Origin: Nocardioides marinus
Lineage (GTDB): Bacteria > Actinomycetota > Actinomycetes > Propionibacteriales > Nocardioidaceae
Assembly: GCF_013408145.1 (NCBI RefSeq)
Contig: NZ_JACBZI010000001.1
Span: 1,967,501 to 2,031,500 of the forward strand
Reading direction: 5' to 3'
DNA: 64,000 nt
Under the pieces are notes generated by a model. It ran no database searches. It was not told the DNA's origin and was given only the letters and a program-made list of their open reading frames with translations. Below, in pieces: positions 35,292-44,237 of the stretch (positions within the stretch are counted from its first letter, which is position 1; each line of letters starts with the position of its first letter). Both the position numbers and the translations under genes were made by a program.

Positions 35292-36074
35292 CTACTGCGC
35301 GTCCTCGGGCTGTGCGTACTCGGGCTCGACGGCCGCACGGACCGACTCGATGTCCAGCGAGGCCAGCGTCGTGACCTCGACCTCGGCCCCGTCCTCGGCG
35401 AGGTCCACGCGCGGGCCCTCCAGGATCGACATCGCCCCGGCCAGCGCGCTGGGGTCCCCGATCACGTCCACGACGTACGGCGAGCTGAGCAGCTCACCGT
35501 CGACGACCAGCCCGCCCTCGGCGCTGGTGAACGAGCTCTGCGCCACGAGCCGGACCTGACCGTTGAGCTGCATGGCCTCCGCGGAGGCGATGCGCAGCCC
35601 CTGGACCATGTTGAGCATGGTGTCGGCACGCACGCGCCCGGTGACCTCGGTGATCGTGATGCGGATGCCGGGGCCGGTGACCGGGACGAGCCCGGCCAGC
35701 ACGCTGAGGGTGTCGGCCTCGTTGGTCGCCTGCTGCAGCGCGACCCGCTCGGCGTTGGTGTCGGAGACCAGCTCGTCGCGGGCCTCCTCCAGGCGCGTGA
35801 TCTCGGCGCGGGCCCGGCGCGAGGCCCCGGCGAGGCCGGAGAGGACGTTGACGAGGTCCTGCTCGCGGTAGCCGGCGTAGGTGGCGTCGTCCTCGGCGGT
35901 CTGGACCTGCACGATCGCGGCGAAGGCCACCACCGCCAGCAGCACCGCCACCACGACCTGGCTGCGGCCGGGGTGCAGCAGCGCCTGGCGCAGCCGGCGA
36001 CGACCGGTGTCCTCCTCGCCCGCGGGCGCGGGGGGCGGGGGCTGCTGCTCGACGGGCTGCTCGTGCTCGGACAT
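35292..36074 (-). CDS. DUF881 family membrane-anchored protein (distal copy)
   Basis: 260 aa: a Pro/Gln/Glu-rich cytoplasmic tail, one transmembrane helix near residues 38-57 (VVVAVLLAVVAFAAIVQV), a coiled-coil (ARAEITRLEEARDELVSDTN), and the DUF881 domain (GPGIRITITEV, MLNMVQGLRIASAEAMQLNGQ). It corresponds to Rv1825. DUF881 proteins are found with small basic protein in Gram-positive bacteria and may have an envelope or division role; function is not established. Start MSEHEQPVE chosen; 11 nt after sbp. Confidence 0.82.
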   Translation of the reverse strand: MSEHEQPVEQQPPPPAPAGEEDTGRRRLRQALLHPGRSQVVVAVLLAVVAFAAIVQVQTAEDDATYAGYREQDLVNVLSGLAGASRRARAEITRLEEARDELVSDTNAERVALQQATNEADTLSVLAGLVPVTGPGIRITITEVTGRVRADTMLNMVQGLRIASAEAMQLNGQVRLVAQSSFTSAEGGLVVDGELLSSPYVVDVIGDPSALAGAMSILEGPRVDLAEDGAEVEVTTLASLDIESVRAAVEPEYAQPEDAQ

Positions 36075-36085
36075 CAGGGGTCGGC

Positions 36086-36418
36086 TCACGCGTGGAAGAG
36101 GTGACGTCGGATGGCTGCCACGTTGGAGAAGATGCGGATGCCCAGGACGACGATGACGCCGGTCGAGAGCTGCCCGCCCACGCCGAGCTGGTCGCCCAGC
36201 CACACGATCGCCGCGGCGATGACGACGTTGGAGACGAAGGAGACGACGAAGACCTTGTCGTCGAAGATCCCGTCGAGGTAGGCCCGCAGGCCACCGAAGA
36301 CTGCGTCGAGCGCGGCCACCACCGCGATCGGGAGGTAGGGCTCGAGGGAGAGCGGCACGTCGGGCTGGAGCACGAGACCGAGGACGATCCCGACCAGCAG
36401 GCCCAGGGCGGCGATCAC
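36086..36418 (-). CDS. sbp: Small basic protein (Sbp, DUF1290)
   Basis: Polytopic membrane protein of 110 aa, with helices near residues 2-18, 27-44, 55-75 and 82-98. The pattern PDVPLSLEPYLPIAVVAALDAVFGG is cut here to its typical start; GIRIFSNVAAIRRHLF ends the protein. It matches the Sbp family (Rv1824), always next to DUF881 genes. The ATG overlaps the upstream DUF881 stop. Function unknown; membrane localisation is evident. Confidence 0.85.
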   Translation of the reverse strand: MIAALGLLVGIVLGLVLQPDVPLSLEPYLPIAVVAALDAVFGGLRAYLDGIFDDKVFVVSFVSNVVIAAAIVWLGDQLGVGGQLSTGVIVVLGIRIFSNVAAIRRHLFHA

Positions 36419-37287
36419 GGGGTGCTCTCCTCGGGGTCTCGGGGTCCGTCGTCAGCGGGCAGCGGCTCGGCGTGGCGCAGCGTCCTGGGGGCAGCGGCCG
36501 GGAGGACGAGCTCCTCGACGTTGACCATCTCGAAGCCGAACCCGAACCGTGTCACCAGGTCCGCGACCCCGATGCCGCTGTCGCTGGCCAGCAGGTCTGC
36601 CTGGAGGGTACGCCGGTCCCCCACCGCGTTCACGACGTAGGGCGAGCGCAGCGGCTGGCTGTTGACGTTGACGACCGTGCCGGAGTTCTCGATGGCCGTG
36701 CGGACGGTGAGCCGCTGGCCGCTGATGCTGATCGCCTCGGCGCCGGCCTGCCACAGCCCGTTGACCAGCAGCTGCAGGTCGGTGTCGCGGATGAGCTCTC
36801 CGCCGGGCGGGGCGTCGCTCATGGTGATCCGCACGCCCTCCCCGCGCACCGCGATGAAGCCGGTGCGGATCTGCAGGCGTCGCAGCCGGCTCTGGGCCGT
36901 GACCTGGTTGGCGGTGGTCGCGGCGAGCAGCCGCTCGGACTCCTCCACCTCCGAGCGCAGTGCCAGGATGCGGTCCTGGAGCTGCTCGACGGTCTCGCGG
37001 CGCTCCACGACGCGGGCCACCAGGACGGTGCGGCTGGACTGGGCCTCGTCGGCGCCCTGCGCCGTCTGCACGGCCGCCGTGGCCACCAGCACCCCGAAGA
37101 CCGCGACCACGATCGCGGCGGTGCGGTGCGGGGCGCCGCGTCGCACGGCCGGCTCCCCCGCCGCAGCCCGGCGGCGGGCCACGTGGGCGTAGTCCTCGTC
37201 CATGGACTGGGCGGTGATGAGCGAGAGCAGCGGGGTCGCCGCGCGCGCACGCGGGTCCGGCGCGGTCGGGTGCTCGAGGTCGACCAC
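36415..37287 (-). CDS. DUF881 family membrane-anchored protein (proximal copy)
   Basis: 290 aa with a cytoplasmic N-terminus of about 55 residues, one transmembrane helix (TAAIVVAVFGVLVATAAV), a coiled coil (ETVEQLQDRILALRSEVEESERLL) and the DUF881 domain (GEGVRITMSDAP, LLVNGLWQAGAEAISISGQ, VVNAVGDRRTL). It corresponds to Rv1823. The GTG start lies 3 nt after the pgsA-like stop. Together with sbp and the second DUF881 gene it forms a conserved three-gene membrane module of unknown function. Confidence 0.83.
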   Translation of the reverse strand: MVDLEHPTAPDPRARAATPLLSLITAQSMDEDYAHVARRRAAAGEPAVRRGAPHRTAAIVVAVFGVLVATAAVQTAQGADEAQSSRTVLVARVVERRETVEQLQDRILALRSEVEESERLLAATTANQVTAQSRLRRLQIRTGFIAVRGEGVRITMSDAPPGGELIRDTDLQLLVNGLWQAGAEAISISGQRLTVRTAIENSGTVVNVNSQPLRSPYVVNAVGDRRTLQADLLASDSGIGVADLVTRFGFGFEMVNVEELVLPAAAPRTLRHAEPLPADDGPRDPEESTP

Positions 37288-37290
37288 GGG

Positions 37291-37923
37291 TCAGCCCGCC
37301 GTGCCCGCTGTCCCGGCCGAGCGCGTGCTCCGGGGACGCCGCTCGGTGGTGCGCAGCAGCTTGCGCACCTGCCAGGCGTACAGGAGCCCGGCCCACCAGT
37401 AGAGGCCGACGCCCCAGAACGCGTACGCCCAGCCGAAGACCTGCGCCAGGGCCGCCACGGTGCCCTCGCCGTCGCCGAGCAGCAGCAGCGGGAAGGCGTA
37501 GAGCAGGTTGAAGGTGGCGGCCTTGCCGAGGAAGTGCACCGGCAGCGCGCTGTAGCCGCGGGTGCGCAGCAGCGGCACCAGCAGCCACATCAGCGCGTCG
37601 CGCAGCGGCAGCGACACCGCCAGCCACCACGGGATGACGTCGCGCAGCGCCAGGCCGACCACGACGGCCAGGATGTAGAGGCGGTCCGCGACCGGGTCGA
37701 GCACCTGCCCCAGCGCCGAGGTCTGCCCCCACCGGCGGGCCAGCCAGCCGTCGAGCCAGTCGGTGATGCCGGAGACGACCAGCAGGGCCAGCGCCCAGCC
37801 GTCCGCCTCGGGTCCCAGCACCAGCCACAGGAAGACCGGCACCCCGGCGAGCCGGATCGCGCTCAGCAGGTTGGGCAGGGTCCACACCCCGGCGTCCACC
37901 CCTGCCGTCGCTCGCTCGATCAC
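37291..37923 (-). CDS. CDP-alcohol phosphatidyltransferase (PgsA2-like)
   Basis: Integral membrane enzyme of 210 aa with the family signature DGWLARRWGQTSALGQVLDPVAD (split: DGxxAR, then GxxxDPxxD) near residue 58. It transfers a phosphatidyl group from CDP-diacylglycerol to an alcohol; the orthologous position is Rv1822 (pgsA2). Several hydrophobic helices follow. I chose the GTG (IERATAGVDAGVWTLPN follows) because TAGGGT sits 7 nt upstream; a TTG six codons earlier is possible. The acceptor (glycerol phosphate or other) cannot be decided here. Confidence 0.85.
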   Translation of the reverse strand: MIERATAGVDAGVWTLPNLLSAIRLAGVPVFLWLVLGPEADGWALALLVVSGITDWLDGWLARRWGQTSALGQVLDPVADRLYILAVVVGLALRDVIPWWLAVSLPLRDALMWLLVPLLRTRGYSALPVHFLGKAATFNLLYAFPLLLLGDGEGTVAALAQVFGWAYAFWGVGLYWWAGLLYAWQVRKLLRTTERRPRSTRSAGTAGTAG

Positions 37924-37933
37924 GCGCAGGACC

Positions 37934-39007
37934 CTAGCCAATCACAGGTGGTACGACGTCGGACGGCTCGTCGTGGTGCGCCGCGTCGCGGATCTCGCCG
38001 ACCAGCTCCTCGATGACGTCCTCCAGCGTGGCGAGCCCGACGGTGGTGCCGTCCGGGGTCACGACCCGGGCCATGTGCGCGCCGCGGCGCTGAAGCTGCT
38101 CGAGCACGTCGTGCAGCAGGTCCTCGGGCCCCACGGGGGCGAACGGCCGGACCCACTTGTCCTCCACCGGGCGGCTGCGCCGCTCCTCGTCGGGCTCCAG
38201 GACGTCCTTGATGTGCAGGTAGCCGAGCAGCTCGCCGTCGTCGGCGGCCACCGGGAAGCGGCTGTAGCCCGTGGCCGAGCACAGCGCCTCGACGTCCGCG
38301 GCGCTCGAGCCGCGCGAGACGGTGGTGAGCGAGTCGGGCGAGAGCAGGACGGCGGCGACGGTCTTCTCGGTGAAGCCGAGCGCCCCGGCCAACCGGTCGT
38401 ACTCGTCGTCCTCGAGCAGCCCCTCCCCACGCGACTCCTCCACGAGCGCGGCGACCTCCTCGCGGGTGTAGGCCGAGGACAGCTCGTCCTTCGGCTCGAC
38501 CTTGAGCAGCCGCAGCGTGCCGTTGGCGATGGCGTTGAGCGCGACGATGATCGGGCGCAGCACGGTGACCACGCCGAGCATCGGTGGGCCCAGGACGAGG
38601 GCCGCGCGGTCCGGTCCGGCGATCGCGATGTTCTTGGGGACCATCTCCCCCAGCACGACGTGCGCGCAGACCACGATCGCCAGCGCGACCACGAAGGCCA
38701 CCGGGTGCAGCAGGGCCTCGGGGACCCCGGCGCGCTCGAACAACGGCTCGAGCAGGTGGGCCACCGCCGGCTCACCGACGGCACCGAGTCCGACCGAGCA
38801 GATGGTGATGCCCAGCTGGGCGCCGGCCATCATGAGCGAGACGTTCTCCATGGCCGTCAAGGTGGTGCGGGCCATCCGGGAACCGGACTGCGCCAGCGGC
38901 TCGATCTGGGAGCGGCGGGCGGAGACGAGGGCGAACTCGGCGCCCACGAAGAAGGCGTTGGCCGCCAGCAGCAGCACGGCGATGACCAGGGCGGTGGCGT
39001 CGCTCAT
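37934..39007 (-). CDS. DUF21/CBS-pair membrane protein (CorC-like, short)
   Basis: 357 aa: a DUF21 (CNNM) membrane domain from the N-terminus (ALVIAVLLLAANAFFVGAEFAL; several helices to about residue 180) and a CBS pair from about 215 to 345 (DDGELLGYLHIKDVLEP, TTVGLATLEDVIEELVG). It ends right after the CBS pair and lacks the CorC_HlyC domain of its longer neighbour. The family includes Mg2+/Co2+ efflux proteins. ATG overlaps the upstream gene stop, so the two are coupled and may form a heteromer. Confidence 0.85.
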   Translation of the reverse strand: MSDATALVIAVLLLAANAFFVGAEFALVSARRSQIEPLAQSGSRMARTTLTAMENVSLMMAGAQLGITICSVGLGAVGEPAVAHLLEPLFERAGVPEALLHPVAFVVALAIVVCAHVVLGEMVPKNIAIAGPDRAALVLGPPMLGVVTVLRPIIVALNAIANGTLRLLKVEPKDELSSAYTREEVAALVEESRGEGLLEDDEYDRLAGALGFTEKTVAAVLLSPDSLTTVSRGSSAADVEALCSATGYSRFPVAADDGELLGYLHIKDVLEPDEERRSRPVEDKWVRPFAPVGPEDLLHDVLEQLQRRGAHMARVVTPDGTTVGLATLEDVIEELVGEIRDAAHHDEPSDVVPPVIG

Positions 39008-40359
39008 GAGTCCTCACCCCCGGTCGGGGTGTCGAGCAGTCGCAGGGAGACCCGGTCGACCCGCAGGCCGTCCATGTGCTCGACGGCCAGCACCGCGAGC
39101 TGCTCGCGCGGCTCGTCGGGGTCGCTGCGATCGGGCACGGGGACCTCCGCGATGTCGCCGGTCTCGGGCACCTTGCCCAACGAGCGCATGACCAGGCCGC
39201 CGACGGTGTCGTAGGACTCGTCCTCGGGCAGCTCGATGCCGGTGAGGTCCTCGACCTCGTCGGGGCGGAGCATGCCGGAGAGGACCCAGCTGCCGTCGCG
39301 GCGCTGACGGCCGCGGGAGCCGAGCCGGTCGTGCTCGTCGGAGATGTCGCCGACGATCTCCTCGATGACGTCCTCGAGGGTCACGATGCCCGCGTGGCCG
39401 CCGTACTCGTCGAGCACCACGGCCATCTGGAACCCGTCCTCGCGCAGCAGCTGCAGGAGCGGGTCGAGGCGCAAGGAGTCGGGGACGACGATGGGGCGCA
39501 CCATCAGGTGCTTGACCTTGGTCGTGGTGCGCTCGTGCACCGGCAGCGCCACCGCGTGCTTGACGTGGACCGTGCCCGCGACGTTGTCGTCCTCGTCGAG
39601 CACCGGGAACCGCGAGTGGCCGCTGGAACGGGTCAGGTCGATCACCGCCTGGGCACGGTCGTTGAGCTCCAGGGAGAGGGTGCGCATCCGCGGGGTCATG
39701 ATCTCGCCCGCGGTGCGGGTGCCGAACTCCACGGAGCGCTCCATCAGCTCGGCCGTGTCGGCGTCCAGGGTGCCCTCGTCGGCGGAGCGGGCGATCAACG
39801 AGGCCAGCTCGGTCGAGCTGCGCGCGGAGCGCAGCTCCTCCTGCGGCTCGATGCCCAGTCGGCGTACGAGCGCGTTGGCAGCGCCGTTGAGGAAACGGAT
39901 GGGGTAGGTGTTGACCGCGGTGAACAGCCGCATCGGCCGCTGGGTGGCGCGCGCGGTCGCCAGCGGCAGCGCGATGGCGAAGTTCTTGGGCACCAGCTCG
40001 CCGAAGAGCATCGTGAGGATCGTGCTGATGATCAGGCCGAGGGCCAGCGCGATCGGCGTCACGGCGCCGTCCGGCACGCCGGCCGTGGCGAGCGGGTCCT
40101 CGATCAGCGAGGAGATCGCCGGCTCGGCGAGGTAGCCGATGCCCAGGTTGGTCAGCGTGATGCCGACCTGGGCGCCGGAGAGCTGGGTCGAGAGCGAGCG
40201 CAGCGCGCGCTGCACACCGACCGCGCCGACGTCCCCGTCGGCGGCCAGCTGGTCGACCTTGTTGCGGTCGACGGTGACCAGCGCGAACTCGGCCGCGACG
40301 AAGACACCGCAGGCCACGACGAGCAGGAGGGCTGCGAGCAGGAGCAGCAGGGCGGTCAT
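39004..40359 (-). CDS. DUF21/CBS-pair/CorC_HlyC membrane protein
   Basis: 451 aa: DUF21 membrane domain (LLLLAALLLVVACGVFVAAEF at the start), CBS pair near 215-345 with EYGGHAGIVTLEDVIEEIVG, then a C-terminal CorC_HlyC domain (SWVLSGMLRPDEVEDLTG). Probable Mg2+ or divalent-cation efflux or a regulator of it. It is first of the two-gene unit. A TACACT box on the minus strand about 110 nt before the start suggests a fairly long 5' UTR, in which I recognise no known RNA motif. Confidence 0.87.
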   Translation of the reverse strand: MTALLLLLAALLLVVACGVFVAAEFALVTVDRNKVDQLAADGDVGAVGVQRALRSLSTQLSGAQVGITLTNLGIGYLAEPAISSLIEDPLATAGVPDGAVTPIALALGLIISTILTMLFGELVPKNFAIALPLATARATQRPMRLFTAVNTYPIRFLNGAANALVRRLGIEPQEELRSARSSTELASLIARSADEGTLDADTAELMERSVEFGTRTAGEIMTPRMRTLSLELNDRAQAVIDLTRSSGHSRFPVLDEDDNVAGTVHVKHAVALPVHERTTTKVKHLMVRPIVVPDSLRLDPLLQLLREDGFQMAVVLDEYGGHAGIVTLEDVIEEIVGDISDEHDRLGSRGRQRRDGSWVLSGMLRPDEVEDLTGIELPEDESYDTVGGLVMRSLGKVPETGDIAEVPVPDRSDPDEPREQLAVLAVEHMDGLRVDRVSLRLLDTPTGGEDS

Positions 40360-40536
40360 CGCTCTCCCCGGGACGGTCGCTCAGGGGCGACGGTCAGGAA
40401 GAGCGGGCGACTTTGGGAGCCGTCCATCGGGGGAGCTCAGGGTCCTTTGCGATCAGGAGCAGATGACCAGCGAAGTGTAGCGGGCGTCGGTGCGCAGCCC
40501 TACCGCTCGCGTGCGTCCTCTGCCACGCTGCCGCGC

Positions 40537-41586
40537 ATGCGTGTGATCCAGTGGGCGACCGGCGGCGTGGGACGAGCCGCGATCGAGGCCGTCGTGAAGC
40601 ATCCCGAGCTCGAGCTGGTCGGGTGCTGGGTGCACTCCGCGGCCAAGGACGGTGTCGACGTCGGCACCATCATCGGCGGCCCGGAGCTCGGCGTCGCCGC
40701 CAGCTCCGACCGCGAGGCGGTGCTGGCGATGGAGGCCGACGCGGTCGTCTACGCACCCCTCGTGCCGGACCCCGAGGAGGTGGCGGCCATCCTGCGCTCG
40801 GGCAAGAACGTCGTCACGCCCGTGGGCTGGTTCTACCCCCACCAGCGGGACCGGGCCGTGGTCGAGGCCGCCGCCCTGGAGGCCGGGGTGTCCCTCCACG
40901 GCACGGGGCTCAACCCCGGCGGCATCACCGAGCTGCACCCGTTGGTGTTCTCGGCGCTCTCCTCGGCGGTGACCTACGTGCGCGGCGAGGAGTTCTCCGA
41001 CATCCGCACCTACGACGCCCCCGACGTGGTGCGCCACATCATGATGTTCGGGGGTACGCCGGAGGAGGCGTCCGGCGGTCCGATGCTCGGGCTGCTCAGC
41101 GGCGGCTTCAAGCAGTCGGTGCGGATGTGCCTCGACGTGCTCGGCTTCTCCCCCGACGCCGAGATCCGCACCTCCCAGGAGGTGGCGGTGGCGACCGCCC
41201 CCATCGACTCCCCCATCGGGACGATCGAGCCGGGCCGGGTGGCCGGTCAGCGGTTCTGCTGGGAGGCCTGGGTGGGCGAGACCTGCGTGGTGCGGGTGGC
41301 GGTGAACTGGCTGATGGGCGAGGAGCACCTGGACCCGCCGTGGACCTTCGGGCCCGAGGGCGAGCGCTTCGAGGTCGAGGTGCAGGGCGACCCACCTGCG
41401 TTCGTGACGATCAAGGGCTGGCAGCCCGAGACCGTCGAGGAGGGGCTGCTGCGCAACCCCGGGATCGTGGCCACGGCCGTGCACTGCGTGAACTCGATCC
41501 CCTACGTGGTGGCGGCCCCGCCCGGCGTGCAGACCTACCTCGACCTGCCGCTCGTGGCGGGGCGCGCACACCCCGACCTGGCCTGA
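40537..41586 (+). CDS. NAD(P)-dependent dehydrogenase, dihydrodipicolinate-reductase-like
   Basis: 349 aa with an N-terminal Rossmann motif (IQWATGGVGRAAIEAVV) and the Gfo/DapB-like pattern HPELELVGCWVHSAAKDG; the second domain has GLNPGGITELHPLV. This resembles the actinobacterial DapB-N/2,4-diaminopentanoate-dehydrogenase-like family (NAD(P)H-dependent amine dehydrogenases), often seen near steroid and lipid genes. The substrate is unknown. ATG preceded by CACGCT at 7 nt. It stands alone between a divergent and a convergent gene. Confidence 0.75.
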   Translation: MRVIQWATGGVGRAAIEAVVKHPELELVGCWVHSAAKDGVDVGTIIGGPELGVAASSDREAVLAMEADAVVYAPLVPDPEEVAAILRSGKNVVTPVGWFYPHQRDRAVVEAAALEAGVSLHGTGLNPGGITELHPLVFSALSSAVTYVRGEEFSDIRTYDAPDVVRHIMMFGGTPEEASGGPMLGLLSGGFKQSVRMCLDVLGFSPDAEIRTSQEVAVATAPIDSPIGTIEPGRVAGQRFCWEAWVGETCVVRVAVNWLMGEEHLDPPWTFGPEGERFEVEVQGDPPAFVTIKGWQPETVEEGLLRNPGIVATAVHCVNSIPYVVAAPPGVQTYLDLPLVAGRAHPDLA

Positions 41587-41599
41587 GCCAGGCTGGTGC

Positions 41600-42094
41600 T
41601 CACTCCTCGCCGAGGGTGATCCCGCACTCCTCGTCGGCGTGCTCGGAGATCGCCTCGGTGGCGTCGTTGAACTCCTCGCTGTCGAGCTCCTCGAGCGTGG
41701 TGCCGAGCTCCTGCAGCTTCTCCAGGTCCACGCCCTCGGGGATGTTGCCGGTCATCACCTCGGACAGGTCGTCCATCGCCAGGCCGGCGTCCTCGAACGC
41801 GTCCTCGATCTTCTGGACGCCGTCCTGCATGACCTTCCAGTCGTCCTCGACCTCCTTGGGCGCCTCGTCGGCGAGGGTGTCGAAGGCCTCGAAGGCGGTG
41901 CTGAAGGCGCCGGGGTCGCCGGCCTCGAGGGCGTCGATGTCGGACTTGGCGTCACTGAGGGTGTCGCAGTAGGCCTCGGTGTCGGAGCCGCTGCAACCGC
42001 TCAGGGTCACGGAGGCGGCGAGCAGCCCGGCGCCGAGGAGGGCAGAGGGGCGGGTCAGGCGTCGGGTCAGATTCGTCTTCACCCGGGTCAGCAT
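41600..42094 (-). CDS. Acidic lipoprotein of unknown function
   Basis: 164 aa with a lipoprotein signal: positively charged N-terminus (LTRVKTNLTRRLTRP), hydrophobic core and lipobox LSGC at about 31-34. The mature part is very acidic and helical, with three more cysteines. It overlaps the 3' end of the upstream methyltransferase-like gene by 7 bp. Exported and membrane-anchored; the family is not recognised. Confidence 0.8.
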   Translation of the reverse strand: MLTRVKTNLTRRLTRPSALLGAGLLAASVTLSGCSGSDTEAYCDTLSDAKSDIDALEAGDPGAFSTAFEAFDTLADEAPKEVEDDWKVMQDGVQKIEDAFEDAGLAMDDLSEVMTGNIPEGVDLEKLQELGTTLEELDSEEFNDATEAISEHADEECGITLGEE

Positions 42095-42852
42095 GCCGTG
42101 TCGGGGTCCGCAGCGGGAGTCCCCCCGCCGAAGCTGGACGAGACCTGCGCGCCGTCCAGCACCTGGTACGGCGACAGCCCGGTGCTCGAGCGGGCGCGCC
42201 AGGCGTCCACGGGGACCGGGCCGGTCCCGGCCAGGAGGAGCACGTTCCCGGGGCGCCGCGCGCGCCGGGTCGCGGGCTCCATCCCGGCCGCGAGCTGCGG
42301 CAGCACCGCCCGCAGCCCGGCCACGGTCGACCGGATCACCGGGAAGGGAGCCCGGTCGACGACGTTGAGCAGCGCCACGCCGGTCGGTGCCAGGACGCGG
42401 GCCACGTCGGCCAGCGCCGGAGCGGTCAGCAGCTCGGGCGGCACCAGCCCGTCGTCGTACGCGTCGAGGACGAGGAGGTCGGCGCGGCCGTCAGGGAGCG
42501 CACGCACCCCGGCCCGTCCGTCCACGGGGCGCACCTTGATGCCGCTGCGTGGCGGCAGGGGCAGCTCGCGTCGCACCAGCGCGGTCAGCTCCTCGTCGGG
42601 CTCGAGCACGGTCTGGCGCGATCCCGGTCGCGTGGCGGCGACGTAGCGCGGCAGGCTCAGCCCCGCCCCGCCGACGTGCACCACCCGCAGCGGTGCCCCG
42701 GGCTCCCCGATGGCGTCCACGACGTCACCGAGCCGGCGCACGTAGTCGAAGACCAGCCGGGTCGGGTCGTCGAGGTCGACGTGGGACTGCGGCCGCCCGT
42801 CCAGCAGCACCACGTGCCCGTCGTCCATGAGCCGGACCTCACGCTTCCCCAC
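42088..42852 (-). CDS. Spermidine-synthase-like methyltransferase-fold protein
   Basis: 254 aa with the polyamine-synthase fold: motif I LRVVHVGGAGLSLPRYV near residue 57, then DLLVLDAYDDGLVP near 130, which replaces the usual catalytic DxTD-like segment. Actinobacteria have many such proteins without shown polyamine activity, so the reaction is uncertain. I chose the GTG followed by GKREVRLMDDGH because GGGAGG lies 8 nt upstream; a GTG eleven codons earlier is possible. Confidence 0.75.
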   Translation of the reverse strand: MGKREVRLMDDGHVVLLDGRPQSHVDLDDPTRLVFDYVRRLGDVVDAIGEPGAPLRVVHVGGAGLSLPRYVAATRPGSRQTVLEPDEELTALVRRELPLPPRSGIKVRPVDGRAGVRALPDGRADLLVLDAYDDGLVPPELLTAPALADVARVLAPTGVALLNVVDRAPFPVIRSTVAGLRAVLPQLAAGMEPATRRARRPGNVLLLAGTGPVPVDAWRARSSTGLSPYQVLDGAQVSSSFGGGTPAADPDTAC

Positions 42853-42902
42853 GGGACCAACCTCCCACGGGGAGGCCCCGGACACGGCATGATGGGCAGG
42901 TC

Positions 42903-43901
42903 ATGTCCTCCCCCGACGCCGACCCTGCGCAGCCTGCCACCTGGCAGGTCGAGCCGCCGCGCCCCGCGGACCGCGGGCTGGTGGGGCGACTGCTGGAGGA
43001 CGTCGTCGCCGAGGACCCCTCAGTCGCCCCCGAGGTCGCCGCGGGCACCGTGCGGGCCGGCGCCTGGCTGCACCGGGAGCGGCCGTCCTGGTCCGGTGTG
43101 GTGGTCGATCCGGCGCGGCCCACCCGCACCGTCGTCGGGTACGTCGACGTGCTCGCCCCCTCCGAGGGGTCTGCCGAGGGCACGGTCACGACCCGTCACC
43201 TGCTGGTCCACCCGTCCTACCGTGACCGGGGGGTCCACGCGACCCTGGTCGCCGCTGCCGGCGTCGCGGCCGCCGAGCTGGCCGGCGCCGCTCCCGTGCT
43301 GACGCTCGACGACCTGCTGCCCGATCCCGGCGAGGTCACCTACGAGCCGGAGCGCGTGAGCCGTAGCCGGTGGCGCAGCGCCGCCCTGGGCGCGGGAGCC
43401 ATCGCGGCCGCCGGCGCCGCCGCGGTCCTGGCCGTGCAGGTGGCCAGTGGGCCGCTCGGCGCGGCCCTGCCCTTCCTCTCCCCCCGTGCCCCCGGACTGA
43501 CGTCGCCCACCCCGTCGGCCGCACCCGCGGAGCCGACGACCGCCCCCAGCCCCCAGTCGGTGGCGGTGGCCGGGGAGCCCCTGGTCCCGCAGCCCACCTC
43601 GGGCCCGACCACCGGCCCCGGCCCCGGTCCCGGCACCCCGAGCGGGTCCCCCACACCGTCCCCCTCGCCGACAGCGCCCCCGACCGACCCGCCGCCCTCC
43701 CGCACTCCCGGCCTGGCCTCCCTGCTGCTCGACCCCGTCGTCGGGGGGTTGACGGGCACCGTCGACGACGTGACCGGTGGTGCCCTCTCCCCGGTCACCG
43801 GCGTGCTCACCGACACCGCCGACGCGACCACCGACGTCCTCGACGAGGTGCTGGACGGGGTGCTGGGGCTGCTCCCCGCCCCCACGTCCGCGGCGGACTG
43901 A
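42903..43901 (+). CDS. GNAT-like domain, membrane helix and proline-rich exported tail
   Basis: 332 aa in four parts. Residues about 15-140 look like a GNAT acetyltransferase (TVVGYVDVL, then HLLVHPSYRDRGVHATLV as motif A). A single transmembrane helix follows near 160-182 (AALGAGAIAAAGAAAVLAVQV). Residues about 195-270 are Pro/Ser/Thr-rich, as in wall-spanning linkers. The last 60 residues are hydrophobic repeats of the type GLTGTVDDVTGG. The layout predicts a cytoplasmic enzyme tied to an outside tail. I know no described protein with this architecture. Confidence 0.7.
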   Translation: MSSPDADPAQPATWQVEPPRPADRGLVGRLLEDVVAEDPSVAPEVAAGTVRAGAWLHRERPSWSGVVVDPARPTRTVVGYVDVLAPSEGSAEGTVTTRHLLVHPSYRDRGVHATLVAAAGVAAAELAGAAPVLTLDDLLPDPGEVTYEPERVSRSRWRSAALGAGAIAAAGAAAVLAVQVASGPLGAALPFLSPRAPGLTSPTPSAAPAEPTTAPSPQSVAVAGEPLVPQPTSGPTTGPGPGPGTPSGSPTPSPSPTAPPTDPPPSRTPGLASLLLDPVVGGLTGTVDDVTGGALSPVTGVLTDTADATTDVLDEVLDGVLGLLPAPTSAAD

Positions 43902-43943
43902 CCCCGCCGCGGGGCCCGTCCGTGGCTGCGCCAGGATGGGCCC

Positions 43944-44231
43944 ATGAGTGCCTACTGGGTCAGCAGCTACCTCGAGATCAAGGACGAGGCGAAGCTCCGG
44001 GCGTACGCCGAGCTCGCGGGTCCGGCCATCATCGGCGCCGGGGGCCGCTTCCTGGCGCGTGGCCTGCCGGCGGCGACGTACGAGGCGGGGCGCGAGGAGC
44101 GCTGCGTGATCATCGAGTTCGACAGCGTCGAGGGCGCGGTCGCCTGCCACGACTCCACGGCCTACCAGGAAGCGCTGACCGCGCTGGGCGACGGCGCCGT
44201 GCGCGACCTGCGGATCGTCCCGGGCGCCTGA
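43944..44231 (+). CDS. DUF1330 protein
   Basis: 95-residue protein of the DUF1330 (dimeric alpha/beta barrel-like) family: MSAYWVSSYLEIKDEAKLRA is the typical start, then GGRFLARGLP and CVIIEFDSVEGAVACHDS. Function unknown for the family. CAGGAT precedes the ATG by 6 nt, suggesting a leaderless promoter. It converges with the OYE-family gene. Confidence 0.85.
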   Translation: MSAYWVSSYLEIKDEAKLRAYAELAGPAIIGAGGRFLARGLPAATYEAGREERCVIIEFDSVEGAVACHDSTAYQEALTALGDGAVRDLRIVPGA

Positions 44232-44237
44232 ACCCGC

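Noticed and set aside
40360..40536. Known riboswitch before the CBS-domain genes
   Set aside because: A 5' UTR of about 110 nt is plausible, but I could not match its sequence to a magnesium, manganese or other known RNA motif.
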